A DNA stretch of 64,000 nt from Paragyromitra xinjiangensis (taxonomy: Eukaryota > Ascomycota > Pezizomycetes > Pezizales > Discinaceae). A program made the translations under genes and the position numbers. Location: assembly GCA_038503065.1 (NCBI GenBank), contig JBCAMK010000010.1:1550001-1614000 (forward strand), written 5' to 3'. Below, piece by piece: positions 38,861-48,367 of this stretch (position 1 is the stretch's first letter; every line of letters begins with the position of its first letter). The notes under the pieces are model-generated. The model made no database searches, was not told where the DNA came from, and was given only the letters and a program-made list of their open reading frames with translations.

Positions 38861-40294
38861 AAAGTAGAAATGAATTATTTCTAACTACAGTTAAAGAAAA
38901 TAGTAGTAGACACAATAGTTGTTTCACTTCCTCTTCTTTTATTTGGAGGCTGTCGCCTCCCAACATCTTTCATAAACATCCAGTTCCAACAAATAGAAAT
39001 TGATGACAGTGAACAAGAATCAATTCAAAAAAATTTTACATAGTTTTATTAATATAATATAACACAATGCTAGTATAATAACATATGCCAATTTTAACTT
39101 TATTTTATGAGTTAATACATATTTAACATCATAAATTTTTTTACTGAAAGTATAGTAAAAATACTAAGAATTAGTATCAATCAATAGTAACCTGATTTCA
39201 TCAGAAAATATAATTAAAATATTTTCCCTGCTTTCTTGTGATTCCCTGAAAAAACTTTACTTAACAAAAAACTATTATTTCTTTATTTTAATTGAATATA
39301 AATAAATCATTTCCTGGTTTCTTGTTACATTTCATACATTTTCAAAAAACATATCTACATAACAAAGTTTCTAAAAGCTCATATGCCACAAAAAATTGTT
39401 TCAAAACAAAACCCTAAAGCCGGCAAAAAAATTTAAAAATTAATTTGAAAAGTAAAAAATTAAAGTCATCTACACATTTATGAAGAATCTATAAGTTAAT
39501 TCAAGAAAGTCGGAAAAATTCATGAAGGTAACTGAAAGACACTGGAATACATAGAGAGTAAATCACTCACCTTTACTAATTAATCTTTTTAATTTTCTTA
39601 AACCTGTTTATTGTTAAATTTGAATAAGTCAAGATAATTTATTATGTTCAAGCTTCAAAAAGTTATATTTTTTTGTTGCGCCACTCAACTCATCATACAA
39701 AATGTAAAATCACAAAATTTAATTCTTTTATGAAAGATACTGAATTAATAGCTTTCTGATAATTATACTTATCATTTAGTCATTGCCTTACTAGTGCTTC
39801 TTTTTTGAAATACATACTTTATTTTTTAAAACAAAATTTATATATACCTTGTTTGTCACTTGCACTGTATATTTTATATTTTTGATGAATATTTTTTACA
39901 TCACTTGAATATTTATCAAAACCATTTCACGCACAAGTTGTAATTTTATAATTCAATTTGTCATATTGACATTTTTGTTATGAAATAAATACAGTGCCAA
40001 AAAGGAGAATGTAATTAGTACAGCATTTTTATTGCATTTTAAAAAATGCTAGATCAATTTCATAGTGCTACAAGATTTATCAGCAAATGCAGCAGTGTTC
40101 CAGAATTAATACAACATTCTCTACAAATACAGTAGTGGATCCAAACCATTTTTTGATACTTTGATATGCCTATAATCATCATATTAAAATAATATGCAAA
40201 ATACACTAATTTAACTCTTCATATATTAAAATTCAAAATTCATTATTTTTTGCTATATTTATTCAACTATTATAGTTTATTTTTACTTTCCTGG
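38861..40294. other. AT-rich tract (about 1.4 kb)
   Basis: Composition changes abruptly to very high A+T with no open frame of note, ending at the fold-back element. A small perfect hairpin ggaggc/gcctcc sits at about 38945-38960. It may be decayed mobile DNA or an AT-rich structural block; nothing identifies a family. Confidence 0.6.
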
Positions 40295-40745
40295 TTAACG
40301 TATTTTACTGCGTAACCGCCCATGACCGGGATTCCACCCAAGTCTTGGCAACAGAGAGCAAGAGACAAAAATGCGATATCTCAGCAACAAGTGAAGTAAT
40401 TGTTTCGAGGTTTGGCAATTCTTTCTGAATAAATTAATCAATAATCATCCTGAGCCCCAAAACTTGCTATGACTTTGGGGGCTTCCTAGATATTATGGAT
40501 AGTGGCTATGGGGCACCCCTTCCTATTCTGTGAGTAATAGCCCTAGGGGAGGCCTGCTGAGTATAGGAGGGGTTTAAAATTTAAGAATAGCATCTAAATT
40601 ATATGATTGGTAAGTGTTGGGACTGGAGGTTTACAGTTGGTTGATCTGTGGGCTATCTTGTAAAAACCGCATTTTCCCATACAAATTAGCCCTTTTTAGG
40701 GACCTCACATAAAATTGACGAGTCATGATATATTCATATAAACTA
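40295..40745. repeat. Left inverted arm of the fold-back element
   Basis: Pairs with 40955-41393 in reverse complement. The best match is from about 40523 to 40745; the outermost 40 bp are also well conserved. Confidence 0.85.
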
Positions 40746-40954
40746 CTAAATATTTGTCATCATAGTAAAGCAAGTCGTTTTTAAACTTGTCAGGTGCATA
40801 CTATATCTGGGTCACCACTTCTTGAGTACGTATGTTTTTCACCATACAAAAAAACTGCCCATTTACAATCCAGCACCATATCAAAGCAAGTATCACTTCT
40901 GTTATCATATATATTATAATCTAAACTAGCTACACCCTCTAAATGAGAGTTTGA

Positions 40955-41393
40955 TAGTTTATATGAATATATCATGACTCGTCAATTTTATGTGAGGTCC
41001 CTAAAAAGGGCTAATTTGTATGGGAAAATGTGGTTTTTACAAGATAGCCCACAGATCAACCAACTGTAAACCTCCAGTCCCAACACTTACCAATCATATA
41101 ATTTAGATGCTATTCTTAAATTTTAAACCCCTCCTATACTCAGCAGGCCTCCCCTAGGGCTATTACTCACAGAATAGGTAGGGGTGTCAAAAGCCACTCC
41201 CACATTCTAGGCAACCCCCAAAACTGCAATTTCCTCTCTCTGGGGGAGAAGAATATTTTGTGTGTACTACACAAAGACTCTTCTTAAACCTCATATTAAT
41301 TGCTTCACTCGTTGTTGAGATATGGGATTTTTTGTCGGTTGCGAGCATGGGCGGAATCCCGGTCACGGGCGGTTACACCATAAAATACGTTAA
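40955..41393. repeat. Right inverted arm of the fold-back element
   Basis: Reverse complement of the left arm. The outer third carries small indels against the left copy. Confidence 0.85.
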
Positions 41394-41839
41394 TGTCAAA
41401 TTAAATTCTTGCTTATAAAATGTTAGGAAACATGCTAACCAAGTAAGAAAGGGGGAGCATGTTTAAAGACATGGTGTGACCTATATGGGGCTTGGGGTTG
41501 CGGGTATGCATCAGACTAGTGCTATGCGGGTCTCCAGGGTTTCATGAAAGTGACGACTAGCCTAACACAACTCCCAGCATCAACATCTTCAGAGGAAGCC
41601 CCCCTGCGCAGCACGGAAGTCCAGAACTCCACAAATAGGCTGTCGATTGACAAATCATTCGCAGTGAATCCGAGCCAGAAGGCAATCTCAAAATCGGCAT
41701 GCTTCGTGCTTTTTTGGAGCTATCTCGTAAAACGAACGTATAAATAGTACCGATCAACCTTACTGCACCAACGGCAGCCTCCAAACAACCCCATCTTGTA
41801 GACGCCGCTCTACCGAATTGCCATTGGCCGCCGGATCAA

Positions 41840-44800
41840 ATGCCCTTCGTTCCTCTTTTCGATACGGATATGACGGACGCGCCTAACACCGCGGAGCCTG
41901 CGGCTCTCACGATAAACCCATTTAGCATCCCGCTGCGTGCCAACGGGCATGCAGACATCACGTTCACCAGCCCTTATGACCCCTTGAAGAGCGGACAGGT
42001 GTCACCGGTTGATGATCGAATGACTCCAGCACCGTGGAAGGCGGAGACGTTGGCTCTCTACAGCAATCCGGTGGAGGATACGAAGGTGGATGGGAAAGGC
42101 AAAGGGAAGGAAAGGCATGTCGCACTTCCAGTATCGAGCTTGAAGACGGGCCTTTGTTACGACGTGCGTATGATGTATCATACGCAAATGTTCGAGGACG
42201 AGCACCCTGAACAGCCGAAGAGAATATTCCTTATATATAAAGCACTTGTGGACGCTAAGCTGCTGGTCGATCCAAATCTTTCGGGGGTCTCGGAGGAGCC
42301 AGGACTGATGCTGCGGATAAGTGCGAGGGAAGTGACCCATGAGGAAGCATTGCTGGCGCACTCCCAAGAACATTGGGAGTATCTTGCTTCGACTGCTGGT
42401 ACGTAATTGTGGGGTAGTTTTTTCTTTTGGTGGAGGGGATGAGTCCATATTCTCTCCGATTATTTGACCTTTTTTTAACTTGCTCCTGTTGGTGCTATAG
42501 CGATGAGTTATAAAGAGTTAAAAGATGCATGGCGGGATGGAGATTCCGTCTACTTTTCCGGAGACAGTTTTCTCTGTGGGAAGCTGTCCTGCGGCGGCGT
42601 AATCGAGACTGCCAAGGCCGTTGTTGATGGGAAAGTGAAGAATGCTATTGCTGTGGTACGACCTCCGGGCCATCATGCGGAACATGATAGGCCAATGGGA
42701 TTTTGTCTATTCAATAACGTCTGCGTTGCCGCTCGGGTGATGAGACAAACCTATCCAGAAATTCGTAAAGTGCTGATTTTAGACTGGTGAGTGATAAATT
42801 CTTCGTTCTACGATAATGAAGTAAGTTACTAACTTTAGCGTTCTTGGAGGGATGTGCATCACGGTAGATCACAATCTCGCATTCATCCCTATCCTTGTGG
42901 ATCTCCCTGCATACTAACCTCATCTCGTAGGGAATGGAACTCAAGCAATTTTCTATGATGACCCTTCAATTCTGTACATGTCAATACATCGATTTGATCA
43001 GGGAAACTTTTATCCTGAAGGAGAAGCTGGTGATTACGACAAGTGCGGAGAGGGTAAGGGTCTTGGAATGTGAGTATAGGGGGAAATTTAACCTCCTTTC
43101 GTCGCTGTGATCCCTCCCTCCTCCTAGTTCTTAGCTAAACCTCCAGGAACGTTAATATACCGTGGAACAATCTGGTTGGGGGCATGGGTGATGGGGACTA
43201 CATGTATGCATTTCAGCGCGTGATAATGCCAATCGCCCTAGAGTTCAATCCTGACCTCGTCATTGGTGAGTGTATCTTCTCCACAAAAAATAAGGTTTTT
43301 CTCATCCATTTCGATAGTTTCTGCTGGATTTGATGCCGCCGCCGGGGATGAACTCGGAAAATGCATGGTGACTCCTGCAGGGTACGCTCATATGACGCAT
43401 ATGTTGATGAGCCTTGCAAACGGGAAGATCGTTGTCTGTCTAGAGGTATGGGCTGCCCTTTCGTAGTTTATTGATATTGAGTTTATTGATATTGGTCTTG
43501 TCAGGGTGGATATAATTTGGACTCGATTTCCAAATCAGCACTAGCAGTCACGAAAGTCCTTATGGGAGAACCGCCCGGGATGCTCCATGATGGGGACAAG
43601 GTCAGGGAATCAGCAATGAGGGATGTTGAGACCTGTGTTCGGCAGCAAGCGCGGTATTGGCGCTGCATGAGGCCCCATGAAGCTGGTAAATTTGAGACAT
43701 TTTCTCTATTTGTACTTTAAGTGAGATCTAACTGATGAATGCAGAATACGGCGAGAAAAAGGGAGAATATAGGTTACATGGTAAGAATTCCGGCTACAAA
43801 ACCAGGACTTAATACTAAACCCATGGGGTGGTAAAGACGTTATTCGATCTCACCAGTCGAAAGTACTTTTCGAAAATCATAAGATGACGGAATTGAGTAT
43901 CTTCCGAGATGTCATTTCAAAGTCTTTCGAAAACCAAGTTCTCGCAACGTAAGGCCCGCCCAAATGCCTAAATTCCGCATGAAATGACATGTTGACGCAT
44001 TTACCAAACAGAACGGACTCTTATAAAGCTGAGACGCTAGTCTTGCTTGTACATGACCCGTACGTAACGACATAAACCATTGCAAAACCATTCACAGTAT
44101 CTCTTGGTCTAATCATCCAGTGGCGTCTGTTTTGTGAGATACGAGGAAAAAGACCGTCGGTATGGGCTCTCTTGGATTCCAATCCAATAAACAGGATTGC
44201 GCCTCACAACGCCTTGCTGGTACACCCTTCTGTTCACCTTCCCCATCATATGTCTTCTTCGGGCTTTTTGTACTACTAATCCACTACTCTATATAATATC
44301 GTTCCGTGGGCTAGTGTGAGACTACGGGCTAACATTCACGGTGCTAAAGGAAGATGTAGGAAATATGTATATCGATTGGGCGATCAGTAAGGGATTTGCT
44401 GTGTTGGACGTTAATATCCCTGAGGCGTTGACTTTGGACGATGTATGTGCAGCCTTTATTCTTTATTTTTAAAAATATGAACTTACCGGAAAAGGGCGAT
44501 TTGAAGAGGGAGTATAACATGATTAAGCAGACGGAAGAGGTGTGCGTTTATCTTTGGGATAACTATATTGAGTGAGTTTTGTTTAATTTTCAGCTTAACT
44601 TATTGGTGGTTCTGTTTGTAGTAGAAAGGGGCTTATGCTAACTAGACCTTATTAGGATCGCTGATGCCAAGAATGTCATCCTCATGGGTGTTGGAGAAGC
44701 TTTCGTTGGCATTTTGTACTTGCTTGCAAATAGAGGTAGCTTACCCCCAATCTAGATTTATATTTTGAGGATCCAGAAAGCCTGATTATCTACTCTACGT

Positions 44801-45159
44801 TCTACTAGAATGTCGTGAACGTGTCAAAGGAGTCATCGGTATTGTTGGTGATGAAAATTACGGCCGCGCCATCATGACTGGAATCCACGGCGATCCACTT
44901 ATCGACTGGTACTTCCAGGTAAGCGATTATCATATTTTTGGACTGACCACATACAAACCCTACTGACGTATTATCTGGTTAGAATTCTTTCATTGTCTGC
45001 TCCAAAGACCACAACATCTGGGAGAGAACACAAAAGAGGAAGAGGAAAAAGTACGGCTCACTCCACAGATCTCCCGTCAACTTGCTCCAAGATGTTCTCC
45101 GCGACAGTCACGGCGAAATCGTAGAATGGATTACAGCAAGGATCCCTTCCGCCCCCTAG
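41840..45159 (+). CDS. HDA1: Class II histone deacetylase Hda1 with C-terminal Arb2 domain
   Basis: Zinc-dependent lysine deacetylase of chromatin. Seventeen exons, 740 residues: 41840-42398, 42501-42786, 42850-42863, 42931-43069, 43147-43265, 43318-43445, 43505-43685, 43745-43780, 43837-43948, 44012-44059, 44121-44159, 44195-44219, 44350-44442, 44495-44571, 44656-44735, 44809-44918, 44983-45159. Catalytic parts: [16 protein letters not shown] (H244, H245); LILDWDVHHGNGTQ with zinc ligands D283 and H285 on a 14-nt exon; SAGFDAA with the third ligand D378; LEGGYNL with the class II Tyr 418. From about residue 480 the Arb2 part carries [37 protein letters not shown] and [10 protein letters not shown]. 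The catalytic core is intact. The Arb2 exons 8-13 were placed by homology and are less certain than the core. The first ATG of the frame was taken as start. Confidence 0.93.
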
Positions 45160-45740
45160 CTTGAAAAGCGACCCTCTGTCCCCTCAGATCCTGTGGCGAG
45201 GGCTAAAGAGATTAGCTTCACCTTATTACTGATGTAAACTTTATTACCATTCGGATTATCCTTTTCTTAAAAAATATTTTTCGAGCTAATCTGGGGGTTC
45301 CCTGTTTTTGTCGAGGGAGGCTCAGTGGCGTTGGCATTCTTCCGCGTTTTGTGGAGTGGTATTTGGTGGTAGCGGTTTAATTTGTAGAGCAGTTGAGATA
45401 CTTTTGACTTTTCTCATATCCTTGTTTTTAGTTTTAAAATCCGAAATAGAGATTAAAGAGATACCCGGTTGCTCAGCGAGCTACTTTTGGGTTGCTTTGG
45501 GGTATCATGTAGATCGTTGTCGATAGCGGACCAGCGAGGTACAGCAAGAAAGCCATCTCCAAGCTAGCCCGTATGAGAGGCGAGTGATCACCTGTGATTA
45601 TGATTACGAGGATCTAAGTATTCTTGGCAACGGTGTTGCTAGTTGAGACATCAGGTCTGATTTGAAAGATTCTCATATCGCGCCGGTTTATCTTAAAGGC
45701 ACTTCCATAATATAATGCAAATTCATACATAATTCTTAGC
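45160..45740. other. Convergent 3' flanks of HDA1 and VPS25
   Basis: 0.6 kb, T-rich in the first half. A plus-strand frame at 45308-45526 shows no motif. Confidence 0.55.
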
Positions 45741-46461
45741 TTAAAAGAACTTGACACCCCTCTCGTCCTCATTAGCCCCAAAGATCTGAGCATTCCCCCG
45801 CTTCACCAACACATCCAGTGCTTTCCGGAGGATATATGGATCAATCCCATGAAACTCTATCCCCCATTCCATTAGTCCTCCATCTCCGTGTAGCAAGAAA
45901 TAAGTAAAAAACAAGCAAGAGACAAACCTTGCGAAACTGTCAAATCCCCTTCCGAGATCTCGTACAACGTCAACACTGACCCCTTCTGCCCAGTACTATC
46001 AATCCATTCATAAATAGCATTCGCCCATTCCTCCGGATTCCGCCAATATACGATCGCGGTAGACTTTGAAGTGCCATCCCACTCGACAGCTCCCTCTTCC
46101 GCCATAGCATCGAGGAGCTCAAGTGCGGCTTTTTGGTTTAGACGGCCTATGATAGTTAGTTCGTTTGCTCTCGGTGTGGGAGTGGTACGCACGGTTAAGT
46201 TTCTTATTCCAGAATAGATCTGTTTCCAGCGCATCACTGACATGGAGTCGCCAGAGCTTATGTTGGCGACAATAGGTGAGGATGAGAGAAGACCATATTG
46301 AGCGCTGAGCAGCCCAGCTGGCTTCGTTCGGCTGCGTGGGGTTGGCGTCAGCGGGGTTCGGTTCGTTTGCATGGGGGGAGGGAGAGTTATCTCGTAAAGA
46401 GTGGGGGGTATTCGTAAAGATCCGGGAAGGCAAAAGTACTCGTAGAGGTAGTCGGGGCCAT
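45741..46461 (-). CDS. VPS25: ESCRT-II subunit VPS25
   Basis: Winged-helix subunit of ESCRT-II, present in two copies per complex; recruits VPS20 (ESCRT-III) during multivesicular body sorting. Exons 46461-46391, 46335-46193, 46146-45928, 45856-45741; 182 residues, normal for the family. Exon 1 codes FAFPDLYEYPPLFTR, the family's PPxFT-RQPN motif; exon 2 continues QPNEASWAAQRSIWSSLIL, then LFWNKKLNR; exon 3 has RLNQKAALELLDAM and EWDGTSKSTAIVYWR; exon 4 has GIDPYILRKALDVLVKRGNAQIF. Introns 2 and 3 are GT-AG. Intron 1 has AT-AC ends (separate entry); without it exon 1 runs straight into TAA. The divergent carrier gene starts 195 bp away. Confidence 0.9.
46336..46390 (-). other. Candidate AT-AC intron in VPS25
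   Basis: 55 nt; exon end ACGAG, intron ATAACT ... CCCCAC, next exon GCAGCC. A CTGAC branch-like site lies 12 nt before the end. Removal gives the in-frame PPLFT-R-QPNEA. No GT-AG or GC-AG pair in the interval gives this frame. The donor is AG/ATAACT, which is the usual U2 donor with G to A at position +1, not the U12 AT-AC donor ATATCCTT. Confidence 0.7.
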
Positions 46462-46656
46462 TCTGCAGAGTGGGGGTGGACGTTGAGAGGAGGGGCTGTA
46501 GTACGTGGTATCGTTATCGTACCTGCGGGTCCAACCAAGCTTTGCGGCTCAACAACGCCCTGCGCTTTCTCCCCTGTTGCGTTTCCTCGTCTCCGACTTC
46601 TACCTCCCCCTCCCCCTCCCCCACTACCCCCGTCAGATGTCTCCGCCAGATCCGCT
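46462..46656. promoter_or_regulatory. Bidirectional promoter, VPS25 and carrier gene
   Basis: Only 195 bp separate the two start codons of these head-to-head genes. The stretch is C-rich on the plus strand near 46600-46630 (mostly cctccc). No TATA seen. Confidence 0.5.
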
Positions 46657-47952
46657 ATGAATAAAGACCTCAATGTTTCTCTACCCCCCTCCGATGTCGA
46701 AAGTGCCGCTGGCCGCAAGCCGCAGAATAACATCGTGCAGGGCAGTTCTGCGGCTGGTGTAAGAGCGATCGGGGTGCAGCTGATTACATTCTACTTCCGA
46801 GCCCCAGTGAAGGCTTTTTTCCGCATGAGGGTGGATTATATGGTATTCCTCCTCCCTCCTGTATCTCTACAGAAAAGGACGAAGAAACTGATACGAACTA
46901 CCTAGCAAATGGCCCGCGCAATAAACCCACTAATCCAAGCGAACGAGAAATGGTCATACCGACAAACTACACCTCTCCTCCTTGCCCACGCCGTGAAACA
47001 ACACGGCTGGGGCTTTATTCCAAACCAAGGTACTCCCCCTCCCCTCCCCCTCCCCTCCCCCTTCACCCAGCTGCTAACCCCTCTAGTCCTCCCCCCACTA
47101 ATAGCCAACGCCTCCATCGGTGCCGTTCTATACACAACCTACCTCACCACCCTTTCCACCCTCCACTCTCCCTCCTCCCAGCACTCAAAACGCGTATACC
47201 CGCCCCCACCCCTCACCGCAACCTTCACCGCCGGCTTCACCGCAGGAACCGTCCAAAGCCTCCTCGCCGCCCCTCTCGACGCCCTCGTCGTCCGCTTCAA
47301 AGTCTCTGAAATGCTCGAAGGCCACTACAAATCCCTCTGGACCTACGGCCACCACAAACTCCAGTCCATCGGCATGCGCGGCGTATTCGCCGGATACGGC
47401 CTCTCATTCCTAAAAGAATCGCTCGGCTACGGGGTTTTCTTCGCTTCGTTTGAGTTTGTGAAACAACAAGCATACTTCGAGTACCTAACGTGGTACTACG
47501 GTCGTCGGCACCGGCATACAGCTGGTCATGCGGCGTGTGATGAGAAGATCTTCATACGACCGCACTATGCGCTTGAACCGGTGTTTTTGCTGTTAGCAGG
47601 GTTTTCGGCGTCGGTTGCGCAGCAGGTGGTGCAGCATCCGTTGGCGAAAATTCAGGATGTGCATTATGGACGGTTGGAGTCCTTGGATTATGCGGCGAGG
47701 GTGGAGCAGAAGACGGCGCTGGAGTCGTATGCGAAGGCGTATAGGAGGACGATGGAGCAGTGTAGATTGCAGGCGGAGAAGGTTGGGGGCTGGAGGAAGT
47801 GGGTTTATAGGGGGTTTTTGATGGGGACTTTGAGACAGGTGCCAAGTACTAGTGCTGGGTTGATTGTGTTTGAACTGGTTAGGAGACGGTACGCCGGGGA
47901 GAGTGAGGGGCTTGTTATTGAGTATGAGAATAGTCGGATTTTGTTGTCATAG
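46657..47952 (+). CDS. Divergent mitochondrial carrier family protein
   Basis: Probable inner-membrane (or outer-membrane) carrier of 391 residues; substrate unknown. Exons 46657-46842, 46906-47029, 47087-47952. Three carrier-like repeats can be traced from degenerate signatures: FRAPVKAFFRMR, AAPLDALVVRF (P-x-D-x3-R, the best) and QHPLAKIQDVHYG. Hydrophobic stretches lie between them (GAVLYTTYLTTL, GYGVFFASFEFV, LLLAGFSASVAQQ). Repeat-internal matches to the exact PX[DE]XX[KR] consensus are poor, so transport may be atypical. Intron 2 (57 nt, a multiple of three, very C-rich) could be read through, but splicing joins PNQ to VLPPLIANASIGA without a Pro/Leu insertion and is preferred. The long N-terminus before the first repeat is not seen in classical carriers. 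Confidence 0.78.
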
Positions 47953-48367
47953 GTTGTTTTATACCAGGAGTTTATAGAGGTTGCGTATAGATTAGGTATA
48001 TAGAATTTGATATCATTTCCTTGGTTGACTTGATTTTTTTATGTCAATCCGAGTGATATCTCGTGCCCAGTCCATTGACTATGTAACTTATGGGATTTAA
48101 TTCATGATAGCTATAGCTATGCGATATGTAGTGTAAGCACCTAATCTCTACATCTACTGTTCCCCGCCCTTCGCCTCCACAACCCTGTACCCGAACTCCC
48201 ACCTTCCCTAGAAAATGAAAGATAAGCTCGTAAAAACAAAAGCGAGATCTCACAGGAGTCGATTCGACATAGCCCATGGCACCATCCGACGGGCCATAAT
48301 GTCCACATTAGAACGGTTTAAAAAAAAAAAGAACATAATACAAGACCACATCTACGCAGTTATCCTA
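47953..48367. other. Convergent 3' flanks of carrier and RING genes
   Basis: 0.4 kb without coding signal; a 10-nt A-run at about 48321-48330. Confidence 0.55.

Larger units (their letters stand above)
40295..41393. mobile_element. Non-autonomous fold-back DNA element with long terminal inverted repeats
   Basis: Two long inverted arms, 40295-40745 and 41393-40955, enclose about 210 bp. The outer ends are TTAACGTATTTTA and its complement TAAAATACGTTAA. Inside come GTAACCGCCC and TGACCGGGATTCC on both arms, and further in near-identical stretches such as AGTAATAGCCCTAGGGGAGG and TGACGAGTCATGATATATTC. Arms are near-identical over the inner 220 bp and more diverged outside. No transposase frame is present (longest open frame about 60 codons), so it would be mobilised in trans. 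Ends could mean TA or TTAA target duplication; the GTAACCG in the arm recalls Fot1/pogo-type ends, but this is a weak hint only. Confidence 0.8.

Noticed and set aside
46119..46733. Long minus-strand frame that could be VPS25 with an extended N-terminus
   Set aside because: It is open in the frame of VPS25 exon 2 but lacks the conserved PPLFTR motif, contains a poly-Gly shadow of the neighbouring gene's leader, and would overlap the divergent carrier gene. The AT-AC model fits the family better.
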